Of a stretch of 64,000 nucleotides of DNA, positions 19,320-29,800 are shown in pieces. The DNA is from Paratractidigestivibacter sp963630635 (GTDB lineage Bacteria; Actinomycetota; Coriobacteriia; Coriobacteriales; Atopobiaceae). Position 1 is the first letter of the stretch. Each line of letters starts with the position of its first letter. Below the pieces are notes generated by a model that did no database searches, was not told where the DNA came from, and was given only the letters and a program-made list of their open reading frames with translations. The stretch is taken from the NCBI GenBank assembly GCA_963630635.1, contig CAVGOA010000002.1:1-64000 (forward strand), in the 5' to 3' direction. The translations under genes were made by a program, and so were the position numbers.

Positions 19320-22300
19320 TTACGCTACCTCGACGTGCCCCTGGCGACCCACGATGTCGGTCACCTCGGCGAGAAGAACCATGTTCTTGGTGTCCACCTT
19401 CAGCGGCAGCTCCATGCGCATGATGTCGCCCGAGGCCGCCTCGACGCGAAGCTCAACCAGGTCAAGGCCCGGGTAGCGGCCCATGACGCCCGAGAGATCG
19501 TTCATGCGCGAGCGCGTGAGGGTATCGGCCGTGATGTTGATCTCAAGCACGCGCGGGCGGTTGTTCTTCTCGTTTAGGACCAAAGGCTCCAGCTCCATGA
19601 CCTTGACCTGGTTGCCGCGGTCGCTTCGCTCGAGCTTGCCCGTGACCTTGATGAAGACGTCGCCCGAGCTCTCGCCCGTCTCGGGGTCGACCTCGCCGGC
19701 CAAAACCGACTCGTACTTCTTGTAGGACTTGGGGAAGATCACCAGCGTGACCTCGCCTTCCATGTCCTCAAGCGTGACGATGGCCATAGGCTCGCCGCTC
19801 TTGGTGGTCTTCTTCTGGATGGCCGAGACCATGCCCGCAAAGCGCAGGACCTTGTCCTCGGGCACCTTGTACTGCTCGGTGACGCCGCCACCGGGAAGCA
19901 CGACCTCCTCGGAGACCTCGATGTCGCCCAGCGAGTAGTCGCGCGCCTCGTTAAGGGCGTACTCGTAGGGGCGCAGCGGGTGGTCAGAGACATAGAGGCC
20001 CAAGACCTCGTGCTCGCGGGCCAACTTGATGGTGCGCTCCCACTCCTGGCCGTTGGGGGGCGGCACGGTCTCTTCGAAGCCCGCGCCCTCGACGTCGGCA
20101 AACATGTCGAACATCGAGACCTGGCCGGTCGCGCGCACCTTTTGCTTCTTGGTGGCCGCGTCGATGATGTTGTCGGGGCTGGTCTTGTCGACAAAGCCCA
20201 TGAGCTGCATGCGCGGGTAGCCCGTTGAGTCAAAGGCGCCCGAGCAGATCAGGGCCTCGACCACGCGGCGGTTGGCCTGGCCCGAGTCCATGCGGTCAAC
20301 AAAGTCGTGCAGGTTGGCAAAGGGCCCGCCCAGCTCGCGCTCGCGCACGATGGCCTCGCCCACGGCCTCGCCCACGCCGCGGATGCCGGCAAAGCCAAAG
20401 CGCACGCCCTCGGCGGTTGCCGTGAAGTCGCGACCGCTCTCGTTGATATCTGGCGGCAAGATGGCCACGCCCTCGCGGCGGTAGGCCGTGACGTAGTGGA
20501 CGATCTTGTCGGTCTTGCCCATGTAGGACGTCAAGACCGAGGCCATGTACTCCTTGGGGAAGTAGGCCTTCAACCAGGCCGTCTGCATAACCAAAATGGC
20601 ATAGCCGGCCGAGTGCGACTTGTTGAACGCGTAGGACGCGAACTCAAGGACGTCGTCCCAGATGCGCTGGGCGACTTCCTTCTTGTAGCCGTTCTCGACG
20701 GCGCCGTTCATCCAGTGGTCGTAGATCGTCTCGTCTGCGCCGTTGCCCTCCCAGTGGAAGATCTGGTCGGTGAGCATCTTGATCTTCTTCTTAGCCACCG
20801 GCTTACGGATGCGGGAGTCCGACTCACCAGGCGTGAAGTTCGACATCTTCATCGAGATCTGCATGACCTGCTCCTGGTAGACCATGGTGCCGTAGGTCTC
20901 GTCCAGGATGTCAGACAGGCGGTCGTCGTAGAAGGCGACCTCTTCTTTGCCGTTCATGCGGTTGATGTAGCTGGTGACCATGCCCGCGCCCAGAGGACCG
21001 GGACGGTAAAGCGCGATAAGTGCGACGACCTGGCGGTACTCCTTGGGCTGCATGCCCTTGATGGTGGCCGTCATGCCCGCAGACTCGATCTGGAAGACGC
21101 CGGCCGTGTGGCCCTTGCCCATGAGCTCGAAGATCTTGGGGTCGTCAAAGGGAATCTTATCGACGTCGATGTCCACGCAGGTGGCGCCCGGCTTGATGGT
21201 GGCCTTGACCGCGTCGGGCATCTTGTCGATGTCCTCGACGTTGGGGTAGGCCGCGCGGATATTGGCCAGGGCCTTCGAGATAACCGTCAGGGTTCGAAGG
21301 CCCAGGAAGTCCATCTTAAGCAGGCCCATGTCGGCCACCGAGTGGCCCTCGTACTGGGTGATCTCGACGCCGCCCTTGGTGTCGACCTTGGTGGGAACGT
21401 GGTCGTTGACGGGCGTGGGCGCGATCAGGACGGCGCAGGCGTGGACGCCCTCGCCGCGGTGCAGGCCCTCGATGGAAAGCGCCGCCTCGATGATGCGGTG
21501 GTCGTCGGGGTTCTTTGCGTAGGCTTCGGCAAAGTCGCCCGAGTACATGTCCTCTTTGCCCTCGGTCTTGTTAAGCACGAACTTGAGCTTGGCCTTGGGG
21601 TCGTTGGTGATCATCTTCGAGAGCTTCTGGCCCTGCCACACGGGAAATCCCAGGACGCGGCAGGCGTCGTTGATGGCCTGCTTGGCCTTGATCGTGGAGT
21701 AGGTGATGACGTGGCAGACGCGCTCGGGGCCGTAGAGCTCGCGCACGTGCTGCACGACCTCCAGGCGCCGCTCATCGTCGAAGTCCATATCGATATCGGG
21801 CATCTCGGAACGCTGGGGCGAGAGGAATCGCTCGAACATGAGGCCGTTGGACAGCGGGTCGAAGGTCGTGATGTCCATGGCATAGGCAACCAGGGCGCCC
21901 GCCGCCGAACCACGGCCAGGGCCCACGCCAATGCCGTTTTTCTTTGCCCACTGCACGTACTCCTGCACGATCAAGAAGTAATCGGCAAAGCCCTTGGTGC
22001 AGATGATGTTGTACTCGTGGTCCAGGCGGTCAAGGACGTTCCAACCGCCGATCTCGACGTTTTTCCAGTCCTCGCCGTAGCGCTTGGCCAGGCCCTTCTC
22101 GCATTCCTCGCGAAAACGCTGCTCGGAGGTCTCGCCCTCTTTCAAGCCAGGGAACTTGGGCAGGTACATGCTGGACCAGTCAAGCTCGTAGTTGCACTTG
22201 GACGCGACCTCGAGCGTGTTGTCGATGACCTCGGGCGCCCACGAGAACAGCTCGCGCATCTCGGCCTCGCTCTTGATGTAGAACTCGGTGCCGGTCATGC

Positions 22301-23222
22301 GCTTGCGGTTGACGTCGTCGACGCGCGACGCCGTGCCGATGCACGACAAGATGTCCTGCGTGGGCGCGTCGTCTTTAGTGAGGTAGTGGTTGTCGTTGGT
22401 GGCGATGACCTTGATGCCCAGCTCGTGGCCCAGGCGCACGATCTGCTCGGACAAGGTGCGGTCGTTGAAGCCGCCCCAGGCCGGATCCTCAAGCCCGTGG
22501 TCCTGGACCTCAAGGTAGAAGTCGTCGCCAAAGATCTCTTTGAAGGTCAAGGCCCACTTCTTGGCCTCGTCGGGGCGGCCCTGGAAGTACATGCGCGGGA
22601 TGATGCCCGCCACGCACGCCGAGCTGCAGATGATGCCCTCGTGGTAGCGGCGCAGCATGTCCAGCGTGGTGCGCGGGTAGTAGTAGAACATGTCGCCCGA
22701 GGCCGCCTCGCTCATCATCTTCATGAGGTTGACGTAGCCCGTCTCGTCCTTGGCCAGAAGGATCAGGTGGTAGCGGTGCTGCTTGGTGCCCTTCTCGATG
22801 CAGTCATCGGTGATGAAGTAGGCCTCGCAGCCAAAGATGGGCTTGATCAAGAGCTCGGGGCGGTTGGCCTCGACGGCCGCCAGGTCGTGGCCCGAGGACT
22901 CCCAGACGGCGACGTCGGACTCCCACTGGGCGTGCGCGCGGTCATGGGGCTTGGCGTCGGGCGCGTCTGCCGGGGGCTCCTCGAGCTCCCAGTCCTTCTT
23001 GAAGCACTCGACGTCGTGCTTCCACTGCTTCATGTCCGCCTGCTTGTCGTTGTAGCCGCGGCACTCCAGGTCAAAATCGGGCACGCCAAACATGTAGCCG
23101 TGGTCGGTCAAGGCAAGCGCCGGCATCTCGAGGTCGACGGCGCGCTTGACCATATCGGGGATGCGCGTGGCGGCGTCCAGAATCGAGAAATCGGAGTGGT
23201 TGTGCAGGTGAACAAAGGCCAT
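19320..23222 (-). CDS. dnaE: DNA polymerase III alpha subunit
   Basis: The replicative DNA polymerase catalytic subunit, about 1300 residues. The N-terminal PHP domain opens HLHNHSDFSILDA; the C-family polymerase core carries GVGPGRGSAAG and the catalytic aspartates in PDIDMDFDD; helix-hairpin-helix (GFAGIRGVGEAVGEAI) and OB-fold domains follow (LRFAGMVSAIQKKTTKSGEP, with VTLEDMEGE). The start is taken at MAFVHLHNHS (23222); a GTG four codons earlier sits too close to the AAAGG box. Between residues about 55 and 130 the PHP domain has a charged insertion (MKQWKHDVECFKKDW...) that is longer than in textbook DnaE. Confidence 0.97.
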   Translation of the reverse strand: MAFVHLHNHSDFSILDAATRIPDMVKRAVDLEMPALALTDHGYMFGVPDFDLECRGYNDKQADMKQWKHDVECFKKDWELEEPPADAPDAKPHDRAHAQWESDVAVWESSGHDLAAVEANRPELLIKPIFGCEAYFITDDCIEKGTKQHRYHLILLAKDETGYVNLMKMMSEAASGDMFYYYPRTTLDMLRRYHEGIICSSACVAGIIPRMYFQGRPDEAKKWALTFKEIFGDDFYLEVQDHGLEDPAWGGFNDRTLSEQIVRLGHELGIKVIATNDNHYLTKDDAPTQDILSCIGTASRVDDVNRKRMTGTEFYIKSEAEMRELFSWAPEVIDNTLEVASKCNYELDWSSMYLPKFPGLKEGETSEQRFREECEKGLAKRYGEDWKNVEIGGWNVLDRLDHEYNIICTKGFADYFLIVQEYVQWAKKNGIGVGPGRGSAAGALVAYAMDITTFDPLSNGLMFERFLSPQRSEMPDIDMDFDDERRLEVVQHVRELYGPERVCHVITYSTIKAKQAINDACRVLGFPVWQGQKLSKMITNDPKAKLKFVLNKTEGKEDMYSGDFAEAYAKNPDDHRIIEAALSIEGLHRGEGVHACAVLIAPTPVNDHVPTKVDTKGGVEITQYEGHSVADMGLLKMDFLGLRTLTVISKALANIRAAYPNVEDIDKMPDAVKATIKPGATCVDIDVDKIPFDDPKIFELMGKGHTAGVFQIESAGMTATIKGMQPKEYRQVVALIALYRPGPLGAGMVTSYINRMNGKEEVAFYDDRLSDILDETYGTMVYQEQVMQISMKMSNFTPGESDSRIRKPVAKKKIKMLTDQIFHWEGNGADETIYDHWMNGAVENGYKKEVAQRIWDDVLEFASYAFNKSHSAGYAILVMQTAWLKAYFPKEYMASVLTSYMGKTDKIVHYVTAYRREGVAILPPDINESGRDFTATAEGVRFGFAGIRGVGEAVGEAIVRERELGGPFANLHDFVDRMDSGQANRRVVEALICSGAFDSTGYPRMQLMGFVDKTSPDNIIDAATKKQKVRATGQVSMFDMFADVEGAGFEETVPPPNGQEWERTIKLAREHEVLGLYVSDHPLRPYEYALNEARDYSLGDIEVSEEVVLPGGGVTEQYKVPEDKVLRFAGMVSAIQKKTTKSGEPMAIVTLEDMEGEVTLVIFPKSYKKYESVLAGEVDPETGESSGDVFIKVTGKLERSDRGNQVKVMELEPLVLNEKNNRPRVLEINITADTLTRSRMNDLSGVMGRYPGLDLVELRVEAASGDIMRMELPLKVDTKNMVLLAEVTDIVGRQGHVEVA

Positions 23223-23267
23223 GGGTTGCAGCACACCTTTCTATGCGAGAAGGGCTATCTAGTCTAC

Positions 23268-26200
23268 CTAAAAGCGATAGCGAACCACGTAGGGTTCTGA
23301 AGCCATCAAGGGGTCTTCACGCTCCACGCAGACAAAGGCGCACTCGACGGATTCAAAGCCTAAGCCGAGAAGGACATCGGTGTAGAACTTGGCCTGCATC
23401 TGGTGGTGTTCGCGCAGCTCGTTGGGGGTAAGGCCTGCATCTCCGGTCTTGTAGTCCACAACCAGGGCGCGGGTCTTTTGGGCGTTGGTGCACAACAGGT
23501 CGATGGCGCCTTCCAGCCACTCGCCAAAGTCGCTGGGGGCATGGACAAAGAAGGGTGCCTCGGGTGTCACGCGCTCGTACGAGAGGGCCTCGGCACGGAT
23601 GGCCGAGTTTGCCCACAGGTCAAGGGCCGCGCGCAGGCGTTTGTCCTGGCGCGGCGAGAGATGCCAGGCGCGCGAGAGGGCGGACACGCGGGCCTCGTCC
23701 AGGCTGCCGGCCAAGGCCATGACCTGGGCCAGCTCGTGGAAGGCGCTGCCCAGGTTGGTGGCCTTGTCGGCGTCTGCGGTAAGGGGCGCCGCGTCATCGG
23801 CATCCTCGTCCAGGACGCGGGCCGGGATGGGGACGTCGGGGGCAAGGAGGCTGCGGGCGGGCTCGGGGGCGACGGGCTCGTCGGGGGCGTCGGGCGCAGG
23901 GCCCGCATTGGGGTCCTGACCTGCGGCGGGTTTGGCAGCCGAGGCGCCGGCGCCCGCGGGCTTCTCGGTGTCTGCGGTCTTCTCGGCGTCCGCAGCCTCT
24001 AGGGCCGCGCGGGCGCTCGAGTAGCTGTAGGTGCCTTCGCGCGAGCTCCAGAAGCCCACCTTGGGCCGGGGCGCGGGCAGGTCATAGAGGTTGAAGGCCG
24101 CGTCCTCGTGCGGGTGGGCAACCTTGATCGCGCCCTCGTAGGCGTCCAGGTAGCCGTCGAAGCCGGGCAGCGTGTCGCCAGAGGTCGCGAAGACGTGGGT
24201 CTTGTCCTCGCGGTCGACTTCGATCTGGACGCAGCGCACCGTGGCGGGAGCCGAGCCGCCGTAGTCCAGGCTCGTCTCGCCGCAGGGCAGATCGGCCTCG
24301 CCAAACAAAACGCTGGTCACGCCCATGGCCAAGCGAGAAGCGCGCTTCTCGGACATAGGGATGGCCAAAATCAGCGCCTCGCGGGCGCGGGTGAGGCCCA
24401 CGTAGAGCAGGCGGACCTTCTCGGCCTGCTCTTCTTCCAAGCCCGTGAACTGGGCCAGGTCGACAAAGTCCGAGACCTCCATCTTTGGGCCAAAATCATC
24501 GGGCAGCTCGCTGGCGTCGTCGCGCATGTCCTTGGTGGCCAGAGCGCACAGGACCTGGCCGCCGTCGAGCTCGCGGCCCAAAACGCCGGTGGGCGCGCTG
24601 GCGTCGCCCCAGCACTCCCCCACCGCCACGATGGGAAACTCCAGGCCCTTAGAGGCGTGGATCGTCATGACGCGCACGGCGTCGCCCTTGCCGCCCGAGA
24701 GCACGGCCGGGTGGGCCTTGGCCACCTCGAGCCACAGGTCGAACTCAACGCAGGCACGCGCCACGCCCAGGCCCAGGTCGTGTGTAAGATCGCGCAGGTA
24801 GCGCACCGCGGCCAAGAGGTTGGCCGCGCACGAGCGGCCCTGGGCGCCCTGGTGCTCAAGGCGCAAAAGCCAGCCCGACTCGACCAGCGCGGCGCGCACG
24901 ACGTCTGCCAGCTCCCAGGTGCCCATACGCGAGAAAGCGCGATCCAGAACCTCAAGGGCGCGGGACAGGCGCGGCGAGGCCTCGACGCCCGGCGCCATCA
25001 CGCCTTCCAGGACGCCCGCGTCGATGCGGCGCTTGCCAAAGGCCTCGAGCTTCTCTTGCCAGCCGGTGCCCAAGGCGCAGAAATCGTTGGCGTCCAGCCT
25101 AAACATGTCGCTGGAAAGCAGGCTAAAGAGGCCCTCCTTGGTGTCGTGGACGTTTGCCAGGGTATGCACCAGCGCGCGCACGACCTTGACCTCGTCCAAG
25201 CGCGAGAAGGTCGACCCGCCCGTGACCACGCACTTGATGCCGCGCTCGCGCAGGGCGTCGACGTAGGCCGCGGCCTGGCTCGTGCGGCCAAGGAGAAGGG
25301 CCATGTCGTCGGGGTCCTCGCCCGCGGCGACGTAGGCGGCCAGACGGTCGGCCACCTGGTTGGCCATGACGGCGCCCCGGTTGGCGGCAGAGGCGGCGCG
25401 CGCCACCTCGACGTAAACGCGGGGCAGGTCACGGGCCTGATAACCGTCTTTTCTTGCCGGATTGGGCGAGAGGGACATGAAGCCGGGAAGGATGCCTACG
25501 CGGCCGCCCAGCCCGCCAAAGACGGCGTCCACAAACGAGAGGATGTCGGCGTGGCTGCGGTAGTTGACGTCCAGGCGCACGTGGTTGTTGGGGTCCACCG
25601 TGGCGCCGCGGCGCTTGAAGACGCTCACGTCGGCGCCGCGAAAACGATAGATCGACTGCTGGGCGTCGCCCACGGTGCACAGGCGCTGACCCTGGCCGCT
25701 CAGCAAGCCCACCAGCTCGACCTGACGCTGGTCGGTGTCCTGGAACTCGTCGACCATCACCAGGCGAAACTGCTCGCTGTAGAGGGCGGCCAGGTCGTCG
25801 TTGGTCTTAAGCGCGGCCAGGCACAGGCGGATCAGGTCGTCGTTGTCCAGGTAGGAGCCCTGGGTCTTGTAAGCGGTATAGGTCTGGTCGAGCTCTCGTG
25901 CGATGGCGAGAAGATCGGGCAGGTAGCCCTGCAGCAAGGTGAGCAGGCTGTCCTTCTTCATGCGGGCGATGGTTGCCTGCAGCTCCTTGGCCGTCTCTTT
26001 GGGGTTGCTCGTGGCCTTGGGGCCACGGCCCAAGGTCTGCAGAGCCTTGTGGGCGCTCTCTTCGTTTTGCTCGCTCAAAGGCAGCTCAAAGTAGGCGGCA
26101 AGGGTCGCGAGCTGGGCCTCGACCTCGGCGATGGCCTTCTCGGATTTGCAGACGCGGCGCTTCTCGGCAAGGAAGGACTCGTAGCTGTCGCGCAGCCACG

Positions 26201-26834
26201 CCATGCGGGGAGCCGCGGGCGATGCGGCCGGGGCCTTTAGCGAGTCAAAGCCGCAGGGGCTCTTGCCGGCAAGGTCCACCAGCTGCCAGGCCAGGCCCAC
26301 GACCGAGAGGCCGGCCGAGCCAAAGCCCGTCTCTTTGGGATACATCGAGCCCACCAGGCGCGCCAGTTCCTTCATGCGCGGCTCGTGCGAGCAGCGACAC
26401 ATGACCTGCTCGGTGGCCTGGGCGCGGTAGGAGTCCTGCAGGTTTGCGGGCAGCATCTTGAACTGGGGGTCTAGTCCCAAGTCAAGGGCATGGCGGCGCA
26501 GGATGCGCGAGCACATGCCGTGAATTGTGGATATCCAGGCGTCGTCGACGGTCAGGGCCGCCTCGGCCATGCCGTTCTCGCGCAGGGTCGAGCGCACGCG
26601 CTCCTTGATCTCCAGCGCGGCGGCGTTGGTGAAGGTGATGATAAGCGCCTGGTCAAGGCTGTCGATAAAGGCCGAGCCGTCGGCGGCAGAGCCTGGCGAG
26701 AGCGCCCAGGCAATGCGGCGCGTCAAGGTGAAGGTCTTGCCAGATCCCGCGCCCGCCTCGACAAAGAGGGGCTTGTCCAGGCCGCACGCGATGGCACGCT
26801 GCGGCTCGTTTAGGGTAGAGAGGTCGATGGCCAC
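23268..26834 (-). CDS. addA: AddA-type ATP-dependent helicase/nuclease
   Basis: AddA is the 3'-5' helicase and nuclease of the AddAB complex that processes double-strand breaks for recombination. The 1188-residue UvrD-like protein has motif I VEAGAGSGKTFTLTRRIAWA near the N-terminus, motif Ia LIITFTNAAALEIKERV, motif II MVDEFQDTDQRQ, motif V VRVMTIHASKGLEFP, motif VI LLYVGLTRAREAL, and the C-terminal nuclease VVDYKTGD. A flexible Ala/Pro/Glu-rich linker (about 925-1000) separates helicase and nuclease. It starts two bases after the addB stop on the same strand, so the pair is coupled. Confidence 0.93.
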   Translation of the reverse strand: MAIDLSTLNEPQRAIACGLDKPLFVEAGAGSGKTFTLTRRIAWALSPGSAADGSAFIDSLDQALIITFTNAAALEIKERVRSTLRENGMAEAALTVDDAWISTIHGMCSRILRRHALDLGLDPQFKMLPANLQDSYRAQATEQVMCRCSHEPRMKELARLVGSMYPKETGFGSAGLSVVGLAWQLVDLAGKSPCGFDSLKAPAASPAAPRMAWLRDSYESFLAEKRRVCKSEKAIAEVEAQLATLAAYFELPLSEQNEESAHKALQTLGRGPKATSNPKETAKELQATIARMKKDSLLTLLQGYLPDLLAIARELDQTYTAYKTQGSYLDNDDLIRLCLAALKTNDDLAALYSEQFRLVMVDEFQDTDQRQVELVGLLSGQGQRLCTVGDAQQSIYRFRGADVSVFKRRGATVDPNNHVRLDVNYRSHADILSFVDAVFGGLGGRVGILPGFMSLSPNPARKDGYQARDLPRVYVEVARAASAANRGAVMANQVADRLAAYVAAGEDPDDMALLLGRTSQAAAYVDALRERGIKCVVTGGSTFSRLDEVKVVRALVHTLANVHDTKEGLFSLLSSDMFRLDANDFCALGTGWQEKLEAFGKRRIDAGVLEGVMAPGVEASPRLSRALEVLDRAFSRMGTWELADVVRAALVESGWLLRLEHQGAQGRSCAANLLAAVRYLRDLTHDLGLGVARACVEFDLWLEVAKAHPAVLSGGKGDAVRVMTIHASKGLEFPIVAVGECWGDASAPTGVLGRELDGGQVLCALATKDMRDDASELPDDFGPKMEVSDFVDLAQFTGLEEEQAEKVRLLYVGLTRAREALILAIPMSEKRASRLAMGVTSVLFGEADLPCGETSLDYGGSAPATVRCVQIEVDREDKTHVFATSGDTLPGFDGYLDAYEGAIKVAHPHEDAAFNLYDLPAPRPKVGFWSSREGTYSYSSARAALEAADAEKTADTEKPAGAGASAAKPAAGQDPNAGPAPDAPDEPVAPEPARSLLAPDVPIPARVLDEDADDAAPLTADADKATNLGSAFHELAQVMALAGSLDEARVSALSRAWHLSPRQDKRLRAALDLWANSAIRAEALSYERVTPEAPFFVHAPSDFGEWLEGAIDLLCTNAQKTRALVVDYKTGDAGLTPNELREHHQMQAKFYTDVLLGLGFESVECAFVCVEREDPLMASEPYVVRYRF

Positions 26835-26836
26835 GG

Positions 26837-29800
26837 CTAGGCCCCCATTCTTTTCTCGCAGTGAAGGTGCGGGCAGTAGCTACAGGCGTCGGCGTCCACA
26901 GGGCAGGCGTCGATCTTGCCGCGCATGAGGTCGCCGATCTTCTCGGCAACCATCGCCTCGACGTCGTCCAGGTACTCCCAGAACTCCTCGGTGCCGCCCG
27001 AGGGGCCCTCGATGCCCATCGAAAGGCGGCGCGAGCGGGGCGCGTCCTCGACGCCCAGGATGCGGTCGACCTGGCTCTCGGCACAGGCGCCGGCCAGGGC
27101 ATGGGCGCCCTTGGTAGCAAGGAAGAGTGCGCCTTCCAGGCGAACCTCTGGGTGGGCACGGCGCACGACCTGCGCGTATATGAGCGACTGAACGTGGCGC
27201 GGCAGCTTTCCCGCGTCAAAGTCGCCCCTAAAGGCGTCGTACTGGTTGAAGTTCACCGGGCTCTTGTGCTTGTAGTCGATGATCAGCGCGCGGCCCTCGC
27301 CGTCGACGTCCATGCGGTCGATCTTGCCGTTGAGCCACACACCAGCGTAGCCCACCGGCTCGTCGTGGGCGCCGCCAAAGCCCCACTCCAGCCAGCGCGG
27401 CTCGTAGCCCACCAGAATGTTGGCCTCGTAGTCCATCAGGCTGAGAAGGTCCTGTTTTGCCTGGTTGACGTCTTCTTCCTCAAAGGTGGCGTGGGCCACC
27501 AGCAGCTGGTCCATCTTGCTCACGCGCTTGCGCTCAAGAAACTGGTGGCGCAGGTGGTTGTCAAACTCCTCGGCCACGATCTGGCGGGCCTCTTCCAGGT
27601 TATCGGTCGTGACGCGCGAGGCGGCCAGGCGCTCTTCTGGGTGCGCCGTAAGGTCGATGTCGCGGCCCTCTTCGCGGGCAGCCTCGACGGCGTTGTTGAG
27701 CAGGCGAACACGGGCAAGCTCCAGCACGCGGTGGACAAAGGTGCCCATCTCGGTGCCGGTAAACCCGGCGTCCACGTTGTCCAGGCCAAGGCGGCGCAGG
27801 CTAAACCACTTGTAGGGGCACTCAAGGTAGGACTCGATCTGCGAGGCCGAGAGCATGGGCGCGCCGCCCGGCAGCTCCCGCAGGCCGTTGGTCACAAGGA
27901 TCAGCGGCTTGTACTTGGCGTCGATCGAGCCCGCCGCACGGGCGTCGTTGCGCAGGGCGGGCACGGCTTGCGCCCCGTCGTCCAGCAGGTTCTGGGCGAG
28001 AAGGGCCTCGGGGCGCTCGGTGTGGGGCAGGGCGGTTATCTCTTGCGGCTTTGCGCTGGCGGCGATGCCGTAGGCCGCGTAGACCTCACAGAGCATGACC
28101 GAGGGGAAGGTGGGCGCGCTATCTGCATCAAAAAGGCAACGTTCGAATACGACGTTTTTGCGGGCGGCGGCAACCGCACGCGCAAGCCCCGCGCGCTGGC
28201 GGGCCAGCTGGTTTTGCGCCGGGTCGACGCCCGTGACCTCGAGGATGCGAGACAAGACGTCGTCGGTGCGGCCCACGGGGCTCTCGGTCGCGGTCTGGGC
28301 GCAGTAGATGACGGCGTCGGCAGAGGCGGACTTGAGCTTAGCGGCGTCGCCCAGGGAGACTATCGTCACGGTGCAGGGGGCAGGGGTGACTGCGGCGGCT
28401 GCGGGCTTCTCGCCATTATGGGCTGCTTCGGGCTTCTCGCCTGCCGGGTCCATCTGCGGGGTAAGGACCACCGAGATGTGCTCAAGCTCGTCGATGACCT
28501 GCTCTACCAGGGCAGAGAGGGGCACGGCGTTGTCTGCCAGGGGCGCCGCGGTGACGCCCAGCTGCGCCAGGGCGCCCGCGACCATCATCGTGGCCTGCAG
28601 GACGCCCATCTCTTCTTGACGGGCCATCTCGTCGGTCGCGGCCGCAAGGGCGCCGACCTGCCCGGTCTGCTTGGGGTTTGAGCGGTAACGGGCCATGAGC
28701 TTGCTCGCGCACGAGCCCACGCGGCCCAGCGTAAGCTCGGCCGTGGCCTTGGCCACCGTGTCCGAGGTCTTCTTGGGGCTCATGAGCTCGTCCAGCACGG
28801 CGGCCGGGGTAAGCAGCCGGTTGCAGCGCCAGTTGCGGTCGATATCCCAGGCGCGTGCCTTTGGCAAACGCGCCATATTGTGCATAAGAAAGTCAATCAA
28901 ACCCTGGGGAGGCCACCAGCTCATGTCGCCCAGCGCCACGAGCTTGCCCTCTTCGCAGTCGACCTTGGCGGGCCAGGTCTCGGCCAGCTCTTTGAGCATC
29001 GCGACCTCGCGCAGGTAGGCCGCAAAGACGCGGCCGGCGTAGATGTCGGCGAAGTTCTTCTGCACGCGGGCGCGCACGGCCAGGCCGCGGGCCGCCAGCT
29101 TGGGCGCCAGCTCGGCCCAGGCGCGATCGGTGTCGCGCACAGCCACGGTGATGCTCGTCGCTCCAACGCGAGCCAGGTCACAGGCCTTAGTGGCAATGAG
29201 TTCCATCTCGGCCACGGGGCCCGCGGGCTGCAGAAGCTCCACGGCTCCGGTAGAGACCACGGGCTTGCCGGGGTTGAACAAGGCAGCGAGAAGATCGTCG
29301 ATCTCGGGGTTGCGGGCGGGGACAGCCGCGGCACCGAACTTCTCGCCATCGGCTGCCGGGACATCGTCGCCCGTGCCCTCCCCCATCACAAGCTCGACGC
29401 CGGCGCGCTCGGCGTCGGCGCGCAGCAGGGCCAGGCTGTCGCGGGTCGTCTGGCCGGCCGGGCCTTCCGCGACCTGCAAGCACACCTCGACGCTGCCGGC
29501 TGCGGCCATGCCAACCATAAACTCGCGCTCGGCGCGGGTAAAGGACAGGTGCCCGCAGGTCACCAGGCAGATCTTCTCGGCTTGGCCGACAGGCAAAACA
29601 CCCGGCAGGCGGTCGTAGACCTCCGAGGCCTCGACGTAGCCCTCGCGGTGCAAAAGGCCGCGGTAGGCGCCCGCCACGCGAATGGCCGCGACCTCGGACT
29701 CGCTTAAGCCCGCCGCCGAGCACACGGCCTCCTGTGCGTGGCCGTCCTGGTCAAGCGGCAGCCACGGCAGGGCGCGGCTTGCCAGCTTACAGATGACGTC

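Noticed and set aside
20307..23300. A 997-codon plus-strand open frame opposite dnaE
   Set aside because: It is the antisense shadow of dnaE in high-GC DNA; no family motifs, and the composition is Val/Leu/Gly/His-rich as expected of such shadows.
24108..26240. A 710-codon plus-strand frame opposite addA
   Set aside because: Antisense shadow of the AddA helicase, whose motifs are unambiguous.
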